Below are positions 5,739 to 13,212 of a stretch of 14,902 nt of DNA, in pieces. The stretch is from the NCBI GenBank assembly GCA_026417715.1, contig JAOACU010000039.1:1-14902 (forward strand), read 5' to 3'. The translations under genes and the position numbers were made by a program. The notes under the pieces were generated by a model that had not been told where the DNA came from, made no database searches, and saw only the letters and a list, made by a program, of their open reading frames with translations. Numbering within the stretch: position 1 is the stretch's first letter; the number at the start of each line of letters is the position of its first letter. This DNA comes from Anaerolineae bacterium. GTDB lineage: Bacteria > Chloroflexota > Anaerolineae > UBA4142.

Positions 5739-6878
5739 ATGAAATACTTTAAACTCGTCTTATGGCTCGGTATCGCTGTAGCCATCGTCTTTGGTCTTTG
5801 GGGCATCTATGATCGGCTGACGACGGGACACGAAAACGCGGCATACGGCAGTTACGTCGTCTGGGGTCTCTGGGTCGCGATGTACTTGTTCTTCGTCGGT
5901 CTTGCCGCTGGCTCGTTCCTCTTTGCCACGCTCGACATCTTGTTCAACGTGCCACTGTTTCGCGGCACAGGACGACTCGCGCTTGTGCTGGCATTGATCA
6001 CGTTGGGCGCGGGACTGTTCCACATCTGGCTCGATTTGGGACATTTGGATCGCATCTGGAAAGTGTATTTGCAAGGCAATTTCAGTTCCGTGATGACGCA
6101 GATTGTTTGGGGCTACACCGCGTTCGGTATCTTGACTGCGTTGGCACTTGCTCTGTCATTGAACTGGCTCAAAGCGCCAGCGTGGCTCTTGCGCGCGCTG
6201 ATGACACTAGGCATACCGATCGCGCTCTTTTTGAGCGGCGCCGTCGGCGCGCTACTCGGTGTCCAAGCCGCGCGACCGTTCTGGCACGTTGGTTTGTTCC
6301 CGGTGCAATTCCCGGTCTTTGCGCTTGCATCGAGCACCGCGCTGATGATGGTGGCGTTGGGCTGGTTCAGTCATCGTACTGACGCACAATTCACGCAACT
6401 GCTGTGGGTCTTGGGCATCGCTACGATTGTGTTCCACGTCATCAAGTTGTATTTCCTCTGGGCAGATTTTTCGCAATCGCTCTACGGCAATATGCCGATG
6501 AACGTCGCGGCAGTACTTGAAGTGATGTTCGGACAATATTGGTGGGCATTCTGGATTTTGCAAATCGGCGTTGGTAGTCTCTTGCCGATTCTGATTCTGG
6601 TCACGCCGCTAGCGCGACAACCGATGTGGGCGGGCGCGGCAGGTGTGATGACGCTGATCGGTTTTGCGGTTGCGCGCGCGAACATCGTCTTTCCTGCGCT
6701 CACGGTACCGGAAATCGAAGCGTTGGCGCACGCGTTTAGCGATGCGCGTTTGCAGTTTGCGTACTTTCCGAGCGTGATGGAATGGGCGGTGACCATCGGC
6801 ATCGTGGGCTTGGCAACCGCCGCGTTTCTCATCGCGTACGATCATTTGCCGTTTCTGAAATTGAAGGAGGTGGCATAA
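5739..6878 (+). CDS. NrfD/PsrC-family quinone-interacting membrane subunit
   Basis: A 379-aa protein with about ten hydrophobic segments (roughly 5-25, 36-70, 79-105, 118-142, 151-177, 187-208, 217-243, 264-293, 297-322, 346-368). The stretch YLFFVGLAAGSFLFATLDIL in the second segment is the NrfD-family signature. It anchors the complex and exchanges electrons with the quinone pool at the outer side of the membrane. Ten segments suit the longer PsrC/TtrC-type members rather than 8-TM NrfD. The start ATG follows AAAGGAG by 6 nt. Its stop shares one base with the next start (TAATG), so expression is coupled to the catalytic subunit. Direction of electron flow cannot be fixed from this sequence. 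Confidence 0.92.
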   Translation: MKYFKLVLWLGIAVAIVFGLWGIYDRLTTGHENAAYGSYVVWGLWVAMYLFFVGLAAGSFLFATLDILFNVPLFRGTGRLALVLALITLGAGLFHIWLDLGHLDRIWKVYLQGNFSSVMTQIVWGYTAFGILTALALALSLNWLKAPAWLLRALMTLGIPIALFLSGAVGALLGVQAARPFWHVGLFPVQFPVFALASSTALMMVALGWFSHRTDAQFTQLLWVLGIATIVFHVIKLYFLWADFSQSLYGNMPMNVAAVLEVMFGQYWWAFWILQIGVGSLLPILILVTPLARQPMWAGAAGVMTLIGFAVARANIVFPALTVPEIEALAHAFSDARLQFAYFPSVMEWAVTIGIVGLATAAFLIAYDHLPFLKLKEVA

Positions 6879-9800
6879 TGGATAACCACAACGATACCCA
6901 ACTCAAGTGTGCCCTCACGCGCCGCGAATTTCTCAAGGTCTCGGCATTTCTTGGCGCATCGGCGGCGATGGCATCTCAGATGAATTTTGCGTGGGACCTG
7001 ATGAACGGTAACGTTGCCGAGGCGGCGAGCGAGTATCCGCTTGCCAAACCAGAAAACATCATCTATTCCGTGTGCCAGCAATGCAATACGCAATGCGGCA
7101 TCAAAGTCAAACTCCTCAAAGGTGTGATCGTCAAGATTGATGGCAATCCCTACTCGCCTTGGAATTACGTACCGCATCTGCCGTACAACACTTCAATCAA
7201 AGAAGCCGCGTTGCTCGATGCGCCACTCTGCCCCAAAGGGCAAGCCGGCATCCAAGCCGCGTACGATCCGTATCGCATCGTCAAGGTGCTCAAGCGCGCG
7301 GGCAAACGCGGTGAGAACAAGTGGATCACGATTGATTTCGATAAAGCGGTCGAAGAAATCGTCAACGGCGGCAAATTGTTCGCGCACGTGCCCGGCGAAG
7401 AGAATCGAGTGGTGGAAGGTCTCAAAGATGTGTATGCTGTGCGCGATCCAAAGTTGATGAAAACCTTGAGCGACGAAGCGGCAAAGATCGCGGCAGAAAA
7501 AGACAAGGACAAGCGCAAGGCGTTGATCGAAAAATTCAAGACCGATTATGCCGCGCATCTCGACAAGATGATTGATCCGAATTATCCCGACTTGGGTCCC
7601 AAGAACAATCAGATTCTCTACTTTTGGGGACGCCAGAAACCCGGACGCGGCGATTTTGTGCATCGGTTCTTTGGTTCGGGATTAGGCACAGTCAATCGGC
7701 ATGGACACACGACCGTTTGTCAAGGGTCGCTCTACTTTGCCGGCAAATCAATGACCGATCAATGGGACGGCTCGAAATGGACGGGCGGATCGAAGATGTA
7801 TTGGATGGGCGATGCGGCAAGCGCGGAATTTATGATCTTTGTCGGCGCATCGCCATTTGAAGGCAACTATGGTCCCACCAATCGTGTGCCGCGCATCACC
7901 GAAGGTCTTGCTTCGGGGCGTTTGAAATTCGCGGTGATTGATCCGCGCTTGTCCAAACTGGGTAGTAAAGCGTGGAAGTGGCTACCGAACAAACCCGGCA
8001 CCGAAGCCGCGATCGCGTTGGCAATGATTCAGTGGATCATCACCAACAAACGTTACGACGCGAAATATCTCGCCAACGCGAACCAAGCCGCCGCCACCGC
8101 TGACAAAGAACCGACGTGGACGAACGCGGTCTGGCTCGTCAAAATCACCGATGGCAAGCCGGGCAATTTCGTGCGCGCCAGTGAACTCAAACTCGTCGAA
8201 AAGAAAGAGGAAGAAAAGGACGGCAAGAAGACAACGGTGTTCGTTTCACTCGACGGCAAGCAATCGTTCACATTCGATCCGTTCGTCGTGCTCGATAGCA
8301 AAGGCAATCCCGTACCGTTCGATCCGAACGACACCAAGAACGTCGTCGAAGGTGAACTGTTCGTGGATACCAAGATTGGCGATATCGCGGTCAAGAGCGC
8401 ATTGCAGATTCTCTTCGAGTCATCCAAGCAAAAGACGTTGCAAGAGTGGGCGGACATTGCTGGCGTGCGCGTCAAAGACTTGGAGGAAATCGCGTTCGAG
8501 TTCACCTCATACGGCAAGAACGTGGCAGTGGACATTCATCGCGGCGTCTCGCAACACACGAACGGATACTATAACGTGTTGGCGTGGTTCAACCTTGCCC
8601 TCTTGGTCGGCAACTATGATTATCGTGGCGGACAAGTCTGGCCCAGCACATACGACATTCTGGGCAGTCGCGCGGGTGGACCCTTCGATTTTGGCAAGAT
8701 GAATCCCGACGCGCTCACGCCGTTTGGCATCAGTTTGATTCGTCACGAGGTCAAGTACGAAGACACGACGCTGTTTGATGGCAAGTATCCCGCCAAGCGC
8801 AATTGGTATCCGCTAGCATCGGACATTTATCAAGAGATCATTCCCTCGGCGGGCGATGCGTATCCGTACCCAATCAAAATCGCGTTTATGTATATGGCAT
8901 CGCCGGTGTACGCGTTGCCTGCGGGCAACACGTGGATTTCGATCTTGCAAGATGTGAACAAGATTCCTCTGCTCATCGCGTCGGACATTGTGATTGGCGA
9001 AACGAGTATGTACGCCGATTACATTTTCCCAGACGTGACCTACTTGGAACGCTGGGAGTTTAGCGGCACGCACCCATCGGTCACGTTCAAAGTGCAAGGT
9101 GTACGCCAACCGACAATTGCACCAATGACCGGAAGTGTCAAGGTGTACGGACAAGAGATGGCGTTGCAATGGGAAGCGTTGCTCCTTGCTCTTGCCGAAA
9201 AACTCAATCTACCCAACTTTGGTCCGAATGGTTTGGGCAAAGATGTACCGTTTACGCATCCCGACGATTTGTACGTTCGGATGATCGCCAACCTTGCCTT
9301 TGGCGAACAAAAAGATGGTAGCGATGCGGTGCCCGATGCGAGCGAAGAAGAAATCAAAGCGTTCGTCGCTGCGCGCAAGCATTTGCCCAAGTACGTGTTC
9401 GATGAAGAACGTTGGAAAAAGATCGCCGGCGCGAATTGGGCAAAGGTCGTCACGGTGCTGAATCGCGGTGGACGCTTTCAGGCGTACGAAAAGGGCTATC
9501 CCGGCGACGGCGTCTTTCCCGGCTTTTTCGACGAGCCGCATATTGTTCCTGTGGGTGTCAAGTTCGGTAAACAAATCAATATGTATCTCGAAAAGACCGC
9601 CGGCATCAAACACTCGGGCACCGGCAAGAGTCTGCCCGGCTATGCCACCTACATCGAACCTGGGACGACGTACGATGGCACCGTGTTGGACGATGGCAAA
9701 GACGGTTACGATTTGCAGTTGATCACGTACCGCGACATTGCCCAGACCAAGAGCCGCACGCCGGGCAACTATTGGCTGCTTGCGCTCTTGCCGGAAAACT

Positions 9801-10183
9801 ATGTGTTGATGAACGCGGCAGACGCCGCCAAGCGCGGTTTGAAGAACGGCGATACTGTCCGCGTCATCTCGGCGACGAATCCGAACGGCGAATGGGATTT
9901 AGGTAACGGCAACAAACGCCCGATGGTTGGCAAACTCAAAGTCGTGCAAGGGATGCGTCCCGGCGTCGTCGCGTTTTGTCTTGGCTTTGGGCACTGGGCG
10001 TACGGCGGCGGCGATGTAACGATTGACGGCAAGGTGATCAAAGGTGATGCGCGACGCACGCGTGGCATCCACGCCAACGCCGCGATGCGCGTGGATCCGT
10101 TCTTGAAAAACACCTGCTTGGTGGATGCCGTCGGTGGTAGCGCCGTGTTCTACGATACCAAAGTCAAGGTAGCGAAAGTATAA
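6878..10183 (+). CDS. Tat-exported molybdopterin oxidoreductase catalytic subunit (TtrA/ArrA/SrdA-like)
   Basis: A 1101-aa DMSO-reductase-family enzyme. ATG at 6878 is chosen over a longer frame because AAGGAGG lies 7 nt upstream and it yields a proper Tat signal (TRREFLKVSAFLGASAAMA, residues 14-32). [4Fe-4S] ligands are C66-x2-C69-x3-C73 and C118 (in LCPKG). C281, in HGHTTVCQGS, is at the expected molybdenum-ligand position. The C-terminal dinucleotide-binding domain starts near residue 945 and includes GFGHWAYGGGDVT. A Lys/Glu-rich insert at about 191-231 and another at about 438-530 account for the large size, comparable to tetrathionate reductase TtrA. It probably reduces an oxyanion or oxidised sulfur species outside the membrane (tetrathionate, selenate, arsenate or polysulfide are options). 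An oxidase role like ArxA cannot be excluded. No TorD-type chaperone gene is in the window. Confidence 0.93.
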   Translation: MDNHNDTQLKCALTRREFLKVSAFLGASAAMASQMNFAWDLMNGNVAEAASEYPLAKPENIIYSVCQQCNTQCGIKVKLLKGVIVKIDGNPYSPWNYVPHLPYNTSIKEAALLDAPLCPKGQAGIQAAYDPYRIVKVLKRAGKRGENKWITIDFDKAVEEIVNGGKLFAHVPGEENRVVEGLKDVYAVRDPKLMKTLSDEAAKIAAEKDKDKRKALIEKFKTDYAAHLDKMIDPNYPDLGPKNNQILYFWGRQKPGRGDFVHRFFGSGLGTVNRHGHTTVCQGSLYFAGKSMTDQWDGSKWTGGSKMYWMGDAASAEFMIFVGASPFEGNYGPTNRVPRITEGLASGRLKFAVIDPRLSKLGSKAWKWLPNKPGTEAAIALAMIQWIITNKRYDAKYLANANQAAATADKEPTWTNAVWLVKITDGKPGNFVRASELKLVEKKEEEKDGKKTTVFVSLDGKQSFTFDPFVVLDSKGNPVPFDPNDTKNVVEGELFVDTKIGDIAVKSALQILFESSKQKTLQEWADIAGVRVKDLEEIAFEFTSYGKNVAVDIHRGVSQHTNGYYNVLAWFNLALLVGNYDYRGGQVWPSTYDILGSRAGGPFDFGKMNPDALTPFGISLIRHEVKYEDTTLFDGKYPAKRNWYPLASDIYQEIIPSAGDAYPYPIKIAFMYMASPVYALPAGNTWISILQDVNKIPLLIASDIVIGETSMYADYIFPDVTYLERWEFSGTHPSVTFKVQGVRQPTIAPMTGSVKVYGQEMALQWEALLLALAEKLNLPNFGPNGLGKDVPFTHPDDLYVRMIANLAFGEQKDGSDAVPDASEEEIKAFVAARKHLPKYVFDEERWKKIAGANWAKVVTVLNRGGRFQAYEKGYPGDGVFPGFFDEPHIVPVGVKFGKQINMYLEKTAGIKHSGTGKSLPGYATYIEPGTTYDGTVLDDGKDGYDLQLITYRDIAQTKSRTPGNYWLLALLPENYVLMNAADAAKRGLKNGDTVRVISATNPNGEWDLGNGNKRPMVGKLKVVQGMRPGVVAFCLGFGHWAYGGGDVTIDGKVIKGDARRTRGIHANAAMRVDPFLKNTCLVDAVGGSAVFYDTKVKVAKV

Positions 10184-10187
10184 AAGC

Positions 10188-10224
10188 ATAGACCTGTGAG
10201 GTCTGTCAGACCTCACAGGTCTAT
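10188..10224. repeat. Perfect 17-bp hairpin element
   Basis: Arms ATAGACCTGTGAGGTCT and AGACCTCACAGGTCTAT flank loop GTC. It begins 4 nt after the catalytic subunit stop and ends 10 nt before the next start. No T-tract follows, so it is a poor intrinsic terminator; it may slow 3' decay of the reductase mRNA. Probably one copy of an interspersed family. Confidence 0.9.
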
Positions 10225-10234
10225 CCTATCCAAA

Positions 10235-10492
10235 ATGAGTGAACCACTTTCGCGTCGCGATTTCTTCGCGTTTCTAGCAAACCCGTTGACGCGCGTTGCC
10301 AAATCCATCAGCGCCGATGAACAACGTCGGCGTAACTTGGCGATGCTCCAGCGCGTTGCCAAGCAATGCGCGCGTTGCGACGCGCCGTTTGTCGCGCAAG
10401 CGGATGAAGACTTGTGTGCGCGCTGCCGCGATGCCGATGCTCCCACGCGCGCGTTGCGCCACGATGTCTTTCACAACGAATCAGCGGCTTGA
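10235..10492 (+). CDS. 85-aa double-CxxC protein with twin-arginine-like N-terminus
   Basis: I do not recognise the family. The N-terminus reads MSEPLSRRDFFAFLANPL, which has the SRRDFF pattern of a Tat motif but lacks a following hydrophobic stretch of export length. A basic helical region follows (ADEQRRRNLAMLQRVAK), then C45-x2-C48-x12-C61-x2-C64, a zinc-ribbon or rubredoxin-like knuckle. It follows the reductase gene on the same strand after the 10188-10224 hairpin. No Shine-Dalgarno is visible before ATG. NapF-like proteins also open with SRRDFF but carry several ferredoxin motifs, which this lacks. It may be a small maturation or docking partner for the Tat-exported catalytic subunit; this is inference from position. 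Its 3' end overlaps the convergent fragment by 12 nt. Confidence 0.65.
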   Translation: MSEPLSRRDFFAFLANPLTRVAKSISADEQRRRNLAMLQRVAKQCARCDAPFVAQADEDLCARCRDADAPTRALRHDVFHNESAA

Positions 10493-10783
10493 TGGAATGC
10501 GCTCAAAGAGTACCGCTTGCGCGTCGGCATAGATGCGCCGCCATTCGTTCGCGCGCTCGAGTTGCGCGACGAGCGGCGCATCGGGTTCGAGCAAGACGAA
10601 GCGTACATCATACTGCTCGAGCCGCGCGCGCCAATCGGCACTTGCTCGATACGCCCTCAAGTACACCTCCTCGATGAACGTGTCCCCATACACATCTGCG
10701 CGTCCATCAATGAACACGCGCGCCTGCGGATACAATCGCCAAATCAAATAGCCGCCCCACGCATACGTGTTGTAAATGCCCCC
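10481..10783 (-). pseudogene. C-terminal fragment of a polytopic membrane glycosyltransferase-like protein
   Basis: The frame reads IYNTYAWGGYLIWRLYPQ, then VFIDGRADVYGD, then RFVLLEPDAP and AVLFERIPSSR before a stop. WGGYLIW plus FIDGRAD is a recurrent signature of the extracytoplasmic tail of large membrane glycosyltransferase-like proteins; the several hundred upstream residues of membrane segments are absent. Upstream, the frame enters the ABC ATPase gene on the same strand in a different register, so the fragment was joined to that gene by a deletion or rearrangement near 10775-10795. No start or ribosome binding site is evident. Unlikely to be functional. Confidence 0.7.
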
Positions 10784-11481
10784 GCGCGCGTCACGCGCTT
10801 GGCAAGGACTTGATCGTGCGTCACCATCAAAATCGTCTTGCCTTGCGCCACCAAACGCTCGAACAATCGGAACACCGCATCCGCGCTCGACGAATCGAGA
10901 TTGCCGGTCGGTTCATCGGCAAGAAGAATCGGTGGATCGTTAGCGAGTGCGCGCGCAATCGCAACGCGCTGTTGTTGCCCGCCCGAAATCGCCGCCGGGA
11001 GTTTGTGCGCGTGCTCTGCCATCTCCATTTGTTCGAGCAAGCGCAGCGCATAGTTGGCGCGCTCGGCGGGCGGATGCACGTTGCAAAAATCCATCGGCAA
11101 CATCACATTTTCGAGCACGGTCAGCGTGGGCAATAGTTGAAAGAACTGAAAGACAATGCCGATGTGCTTGCCGCGCCACACCGCCATCTGCGCTTCGCTC
11201 AAACGATGCACGGCGGTATCGCCAACGAACACCTCACCCGACGTGGGACGATCAATGCCCGCGATCATATTGACCAACGTGGATTTGCCACTACCCGATT
11301 TGCCGATGACGGCGACGAATTCGCCGGCGTTCACGCGCAAATCCACACCGCGCAGCGCGGCAAATTTGCCAGCGGGCGTATCGAACGTTTTGACGACGCG
11401 ATGAAGACGAATCAACTCGGAATCGGCAGGCAGAGGCGCGCTCGGCGCACTGAGACTTGGCTGACGGCGTTTCCAAAACAT
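10744..11481 (-). CDS. LolD/MacB/FtsE-type ABC transporter ATPase, 3' end altered
   Basis: A 245-aa nucleotide-binding protein. Walker A is GKSGSGKS (60-67), followed by a Q-loop (GIVFQFFQLLPTLTVLENV), signature AISGGQQQRVAIARAL, Walker B ILLADEPTGNLDS and H-loop MVTHD. The second ATG of the pair (11481) is preferred because GAGGAG sits 6 nt upstream; the first is only 3 nt away. After ...VLAKRVTRA the expected tail, of the form DGRI(V), is replaced by GAFTTRMRGAAI, which is out-of-frame sequence of the adjacent membrane-protein fragment. The FtsX-like permease normally encoded next to such ATPases is missing. All catalytic motifs are kept, so the ATPase core may still fold, but an isolated copy with no permease is probably an orphan. 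Confidence 0.85.
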   Translation of the reverse strand: MFWKRRQPSLSAPSAPLPADSELIRLHRVVKTFDTPAGKFAALRGVDLRVNAGEFVAVIGKSGSGKSTLVNMIAGIDRPTSGEVFVGDTAVHRLSEAQMAVWRGKHIGIVFQFFQLLPTLTVLENVMLPMDFCNVHPPAERANYALRLLEQMEMAEHAHKLPAAISGGQQQRVAIARALANDPPILLADEPTGNLDSSSADAVFRLFERLVAQGKTILMVTHDQVLAKRVTRAGAFTTRMRGAAI

Positions 11482-11512
11482 CATCTACTCCTCACGGGCT
11501 TCGGTTGCGCTG

Positions 11513-11541
11513 ATTGTACTAATACAACTAGTACAATTATA
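11513..11541 (-). promoter_or_regulatory. Candidate promoter and operator for the ABC ATPase gene
   Basis: A perfect inverted repeat ATTGTACTA-N7-TAGTACAAT (11513-11537) abuts a consensus TATAAT (minus strand, 11541-11536). A TTGACA lies too close to it (8 nt) to be its -35. The palindrome would overlap the transcription start, the usual place for a repressor. GTACTA...TAGTAC half-sites resemble those of YtrA-type GntR regulators of ABC transporters. That link is tentative, and no such regulator is encoded here. Confidence 0.5.
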
Positions 11542-11589
11542 ACACACCTTGTCAAGGGGTAGTGCTACAAAAGTAACGCTGGTACAGCA

Positions 11590-11690
11590 CTCTCACGCTG
11601 AGCCCTTCCTTCGTCAGGGTAAACTCCGCAAAGCGTCTCGCAGAGTCATTCGAGAGATTCTTCGACGCACAAGGCGCGCCTCAGAATGAC
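11590..11690. repeat. Interspersed non-coding repeat (GAGATTCTTCG...CTCAGAATGAC type)
   Basis: This stretch reads as a degenerate copy of repeats that are widespread in bacterial intergenic DNA: TCACGCTGAGCCCTTC, TTCGTCAGGGTAAACTCC, CGAGAGATTCTTCGACGC, CTCAGAATGAC. It lies between the ABC gene promoter and the stop of the polyferredoxin gene. No ORF or RNA gene is evident in it. The assignment rests on remembered similarity and needs a genome-wide copy count. Confidence 0.45.
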
Positions 11691-11694
11691 ACCC

Positions 11695-12594
11695 TCATCT
11701 TACTTCTCGATCATTACCAAAGTTGACAAACAACGCGTCTTTGGCACAAACGTTGATACACTCTAAACACATTATACACTCGGTCGAAAGTACACGCCGA
11801 CCTTGCTGGATGTAGCCAGAAATATTGATGTCCATCGGACACATCTTGTTGCACGCGCCGCAATCGTTGCATTTCTCGGCGTTCCCCGCGATTTTGAGTA
11901 AGGCAAAGCGCGCAGGAATTTTCTGCAACGTGGGAATGGGGCAAACGTATTTGCAAAACGCGCGATTGTCTTGCAGGACAAATGCCAAGCCGATGCCAAT
12001 CACATAGTAGAGCAAATTACCGACCACCAACCAATACAACTCGGTCACACTTTGCATCTCCACGCGATAGCCCGTTCCCCACCACAGCCAAGCCACCAAC
12101 CCCAGACTGAGTCCAAAATGGACATAGCGCAGTCCCCACCAAGGCGCGGCAAGCGGTTCGGTCTTGTGCCGCTTGAACGGTAGCAAGTCGAGAATCATCG
12201 CCGTCCAACACGCCCAGCCACACCAGCCACGATTGAAAATGAACACGCCAACGATTTTAGCCACGAGGTAGTGAATGACCGAGCCAGCAAAGATGCCTGC
12301 CAGTAGGTAGAAGAAAAAACCCTCGATTTGCATATTCTCGCGTTGGAGCAATCCGAGAAAGACCAGCATATACGTGCCGATCAAGAATTGCGCCAAACGA
12401 CGTCCCATCGGCTTTTTGCGCGCTGGCAACGCGGCATAGACACCCATACCGATTGCCAACGCCGTGCCGATGTACCCAAAATTGAACAGATAAAACGCGT
12501 TCCCCGTGCTGAGCCATAGAGCGACCGCGATAGTCAAAAAGATCGCCAACATAATCGCGGGCAGAACAAACAAGTTCAAAGATTTTGGGGTCAT
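11695..12594 (-). CDS. NapH/NosR-like membrane polyferredoxin
   Basis: A 299-aa protein with about five or six hydrophobic segments (roughly 7-29, 36-55, 66-84, 92-121, 155-173, 186-208). Cysteine motifs are C125-GWA-C129, C214-KYV-C218-P, then two ferredoxin motifs C242-C245-C248-C252-P and C273-C276-C279-C283. This is the pattern of NapH/NosR/RdxA-type proteins that carry electrons across or along the membrane, here with the two [4Fe-4S] clusters at the C-terminus. ATG at 12594 is chosen because AAGGAG precedes it; the upstream part of the frame overlaps the DUF1232 gene. It lies 20 nt after that gene, in the same operon. It is not adjacent to the reductase operon, so a role in that pathway is only a possibility. 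Confidence 0.88.
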   Translation of the reverse strand: MTPKSLNLFVLPAIMLAIFLTIAVALWLSTGNAFYLFNFGYIGTALAIGMGVYAALPARKKPMGRRLAQFLIGTYMLVFLGLLQRENMQIEGFFFYLLAGIFAGSVIHYLVAKIVGVFIFNRGWCGWACWTAMILDLLPFKRHKTEPLAAPWWGLRYVHFGLSLGLVAWLWWGTGYRVEMQSVTELYWLVVGNLLYYVIGIGLAFVLQDNRAFCKYVCPIPTLQKIPARFALLKIAGNAEKCNDCGACNKMCPMDINISGYIQQGRRVLSTECIMCLECINVCAKDALFVNFGNDREVR

Positions 12595-12614
12595 AGGTCT
12601 CCTTGAATCTTGTT

Positions 12615-12998
12615 TTAGAACACCACTCGCACGATTGACCACACGATTGCCGTAATGATGATCAACCAAACAGCAATCACCAACAATGCCCCTACGCGAC
12701 TAATCGGTTTGCCTTGTCGCAACAACTCTTCGGACTGTTGTCGGGCTTCACTGATTACCTCAGGTGGAATCATCTTCAGCGCAATCACGATACCCAGAGG
12801 CGTTATCACCAAGTCGTCGAGATAGCCAAGAATGGGAACGAAATCTGGAATCAGGTCTATGGGGCTAAACGTGTGCGCGAGCACCAGTCCCAGAAAAACT
12901 TTGGCGTACCACGGGACGCGCGGATCGCGCGCAGCGATATACAGAGCATAGGCGTCGCGCTTCAGCGCGCGAGCGCGTTTCTCCAGTTCGGCAATCAA
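12615..12998 (-). CDS. DUF1232/YkvA-family small membrane protein
   Basis: A 127-aa protein with the family core VPWYAKVFLGLVLAHTFSPI followed by DLIPDFVPILGYLDDLVI (residues about 30-67), then a second hydrophobic region (LGIVIALKMIP) and a C-terminal membrane segment near 104-127 (VGALLVIAVWLIIITAIVWS). The start is TTG at 12998, supported by GGAG 7 nt upstream; the only near ATG is in another frame. Function of the family is not established. It sits 13 nt after the short ORF and 20 nt before the polyferredoxin gene, so it is co-transcribed with both. Confidence 0.85.
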   Translation of the reverse strand: MIAELEKRARALKRDAYALYIAARDPRVPWYAKVFLGLVLAHTFSPIDLIPDFVPILGYLDDLVITPLGIVIALKMIPPEVISEARQQSEELLRQGKPISRVGALLVIAVWLIIITAIVWSIVRVVF

Positions 12999-13011
12999 AC
13001 CAACTCTCCAT

Positions 13012-13212
13012 CTAAACGGCGACTCGATACGGCTTACGCATCAAGTCTTTTTTCACGCCCCAGCGTTCGGCTTGCTGGCGCCAACCGATTCCGCCTAACC
13101 AACGATACAGCCACGCAGGGATGAAGGGCTTGCCAATGAAATTTTGCGCTTCGGCAGGGATGGGGTGACCTTGCGCCAGAGATTCGGCGGCAAGCGTCAA
13201 CTTTAGTCGCAT
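13012..13212 (-). CDS. 66-aa ORF, possibly the remnant tail of a flavodoxin-fold oxidoreductase
   Basis: The sequence MRLKLTLAAESLAQGHPIPA continues to IGKPFIPAWLYRWLGGIGW and DLMRKPYRV. It reminds me of the C-terminal region of some flavodoxin-like NAD(P)H-dependent oxidoreductases; this is weak recognition without a search. If so, the entire nucleotide-binding fold is missing. Its ATG overlaps the hydrolase stop as TGATG (an in-frame GTG lies one codon earlier), which would couple translation. There is no Shine-Dalgarno. It could be a real small protein or a decayed gene kept in register by chance. Confidence 0.45.
   Translation of the reverse strand: MRLKLTLAAESLAQGHPIPAEAQNFIGKPFIPAWLYRWLGGIGWRQQAERWGVKKDLMRKPYRVAV

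Noticed and set aside
10188..10224. Rho-independent terminator after the reductase operon
   Set aside because: The stem is perfect, but no run of T follows on either strand, and a plausible gene begins 10 nt later on the same strand.
11590..11690. tRNA or small structured RNA gene
   Set aside because: The GC-mixed hairpin-prone sequence suggested an RNA, but I could not fit a cloverleaf or a known RNA pattern; the text matches a degenerate interspersed repeat better.
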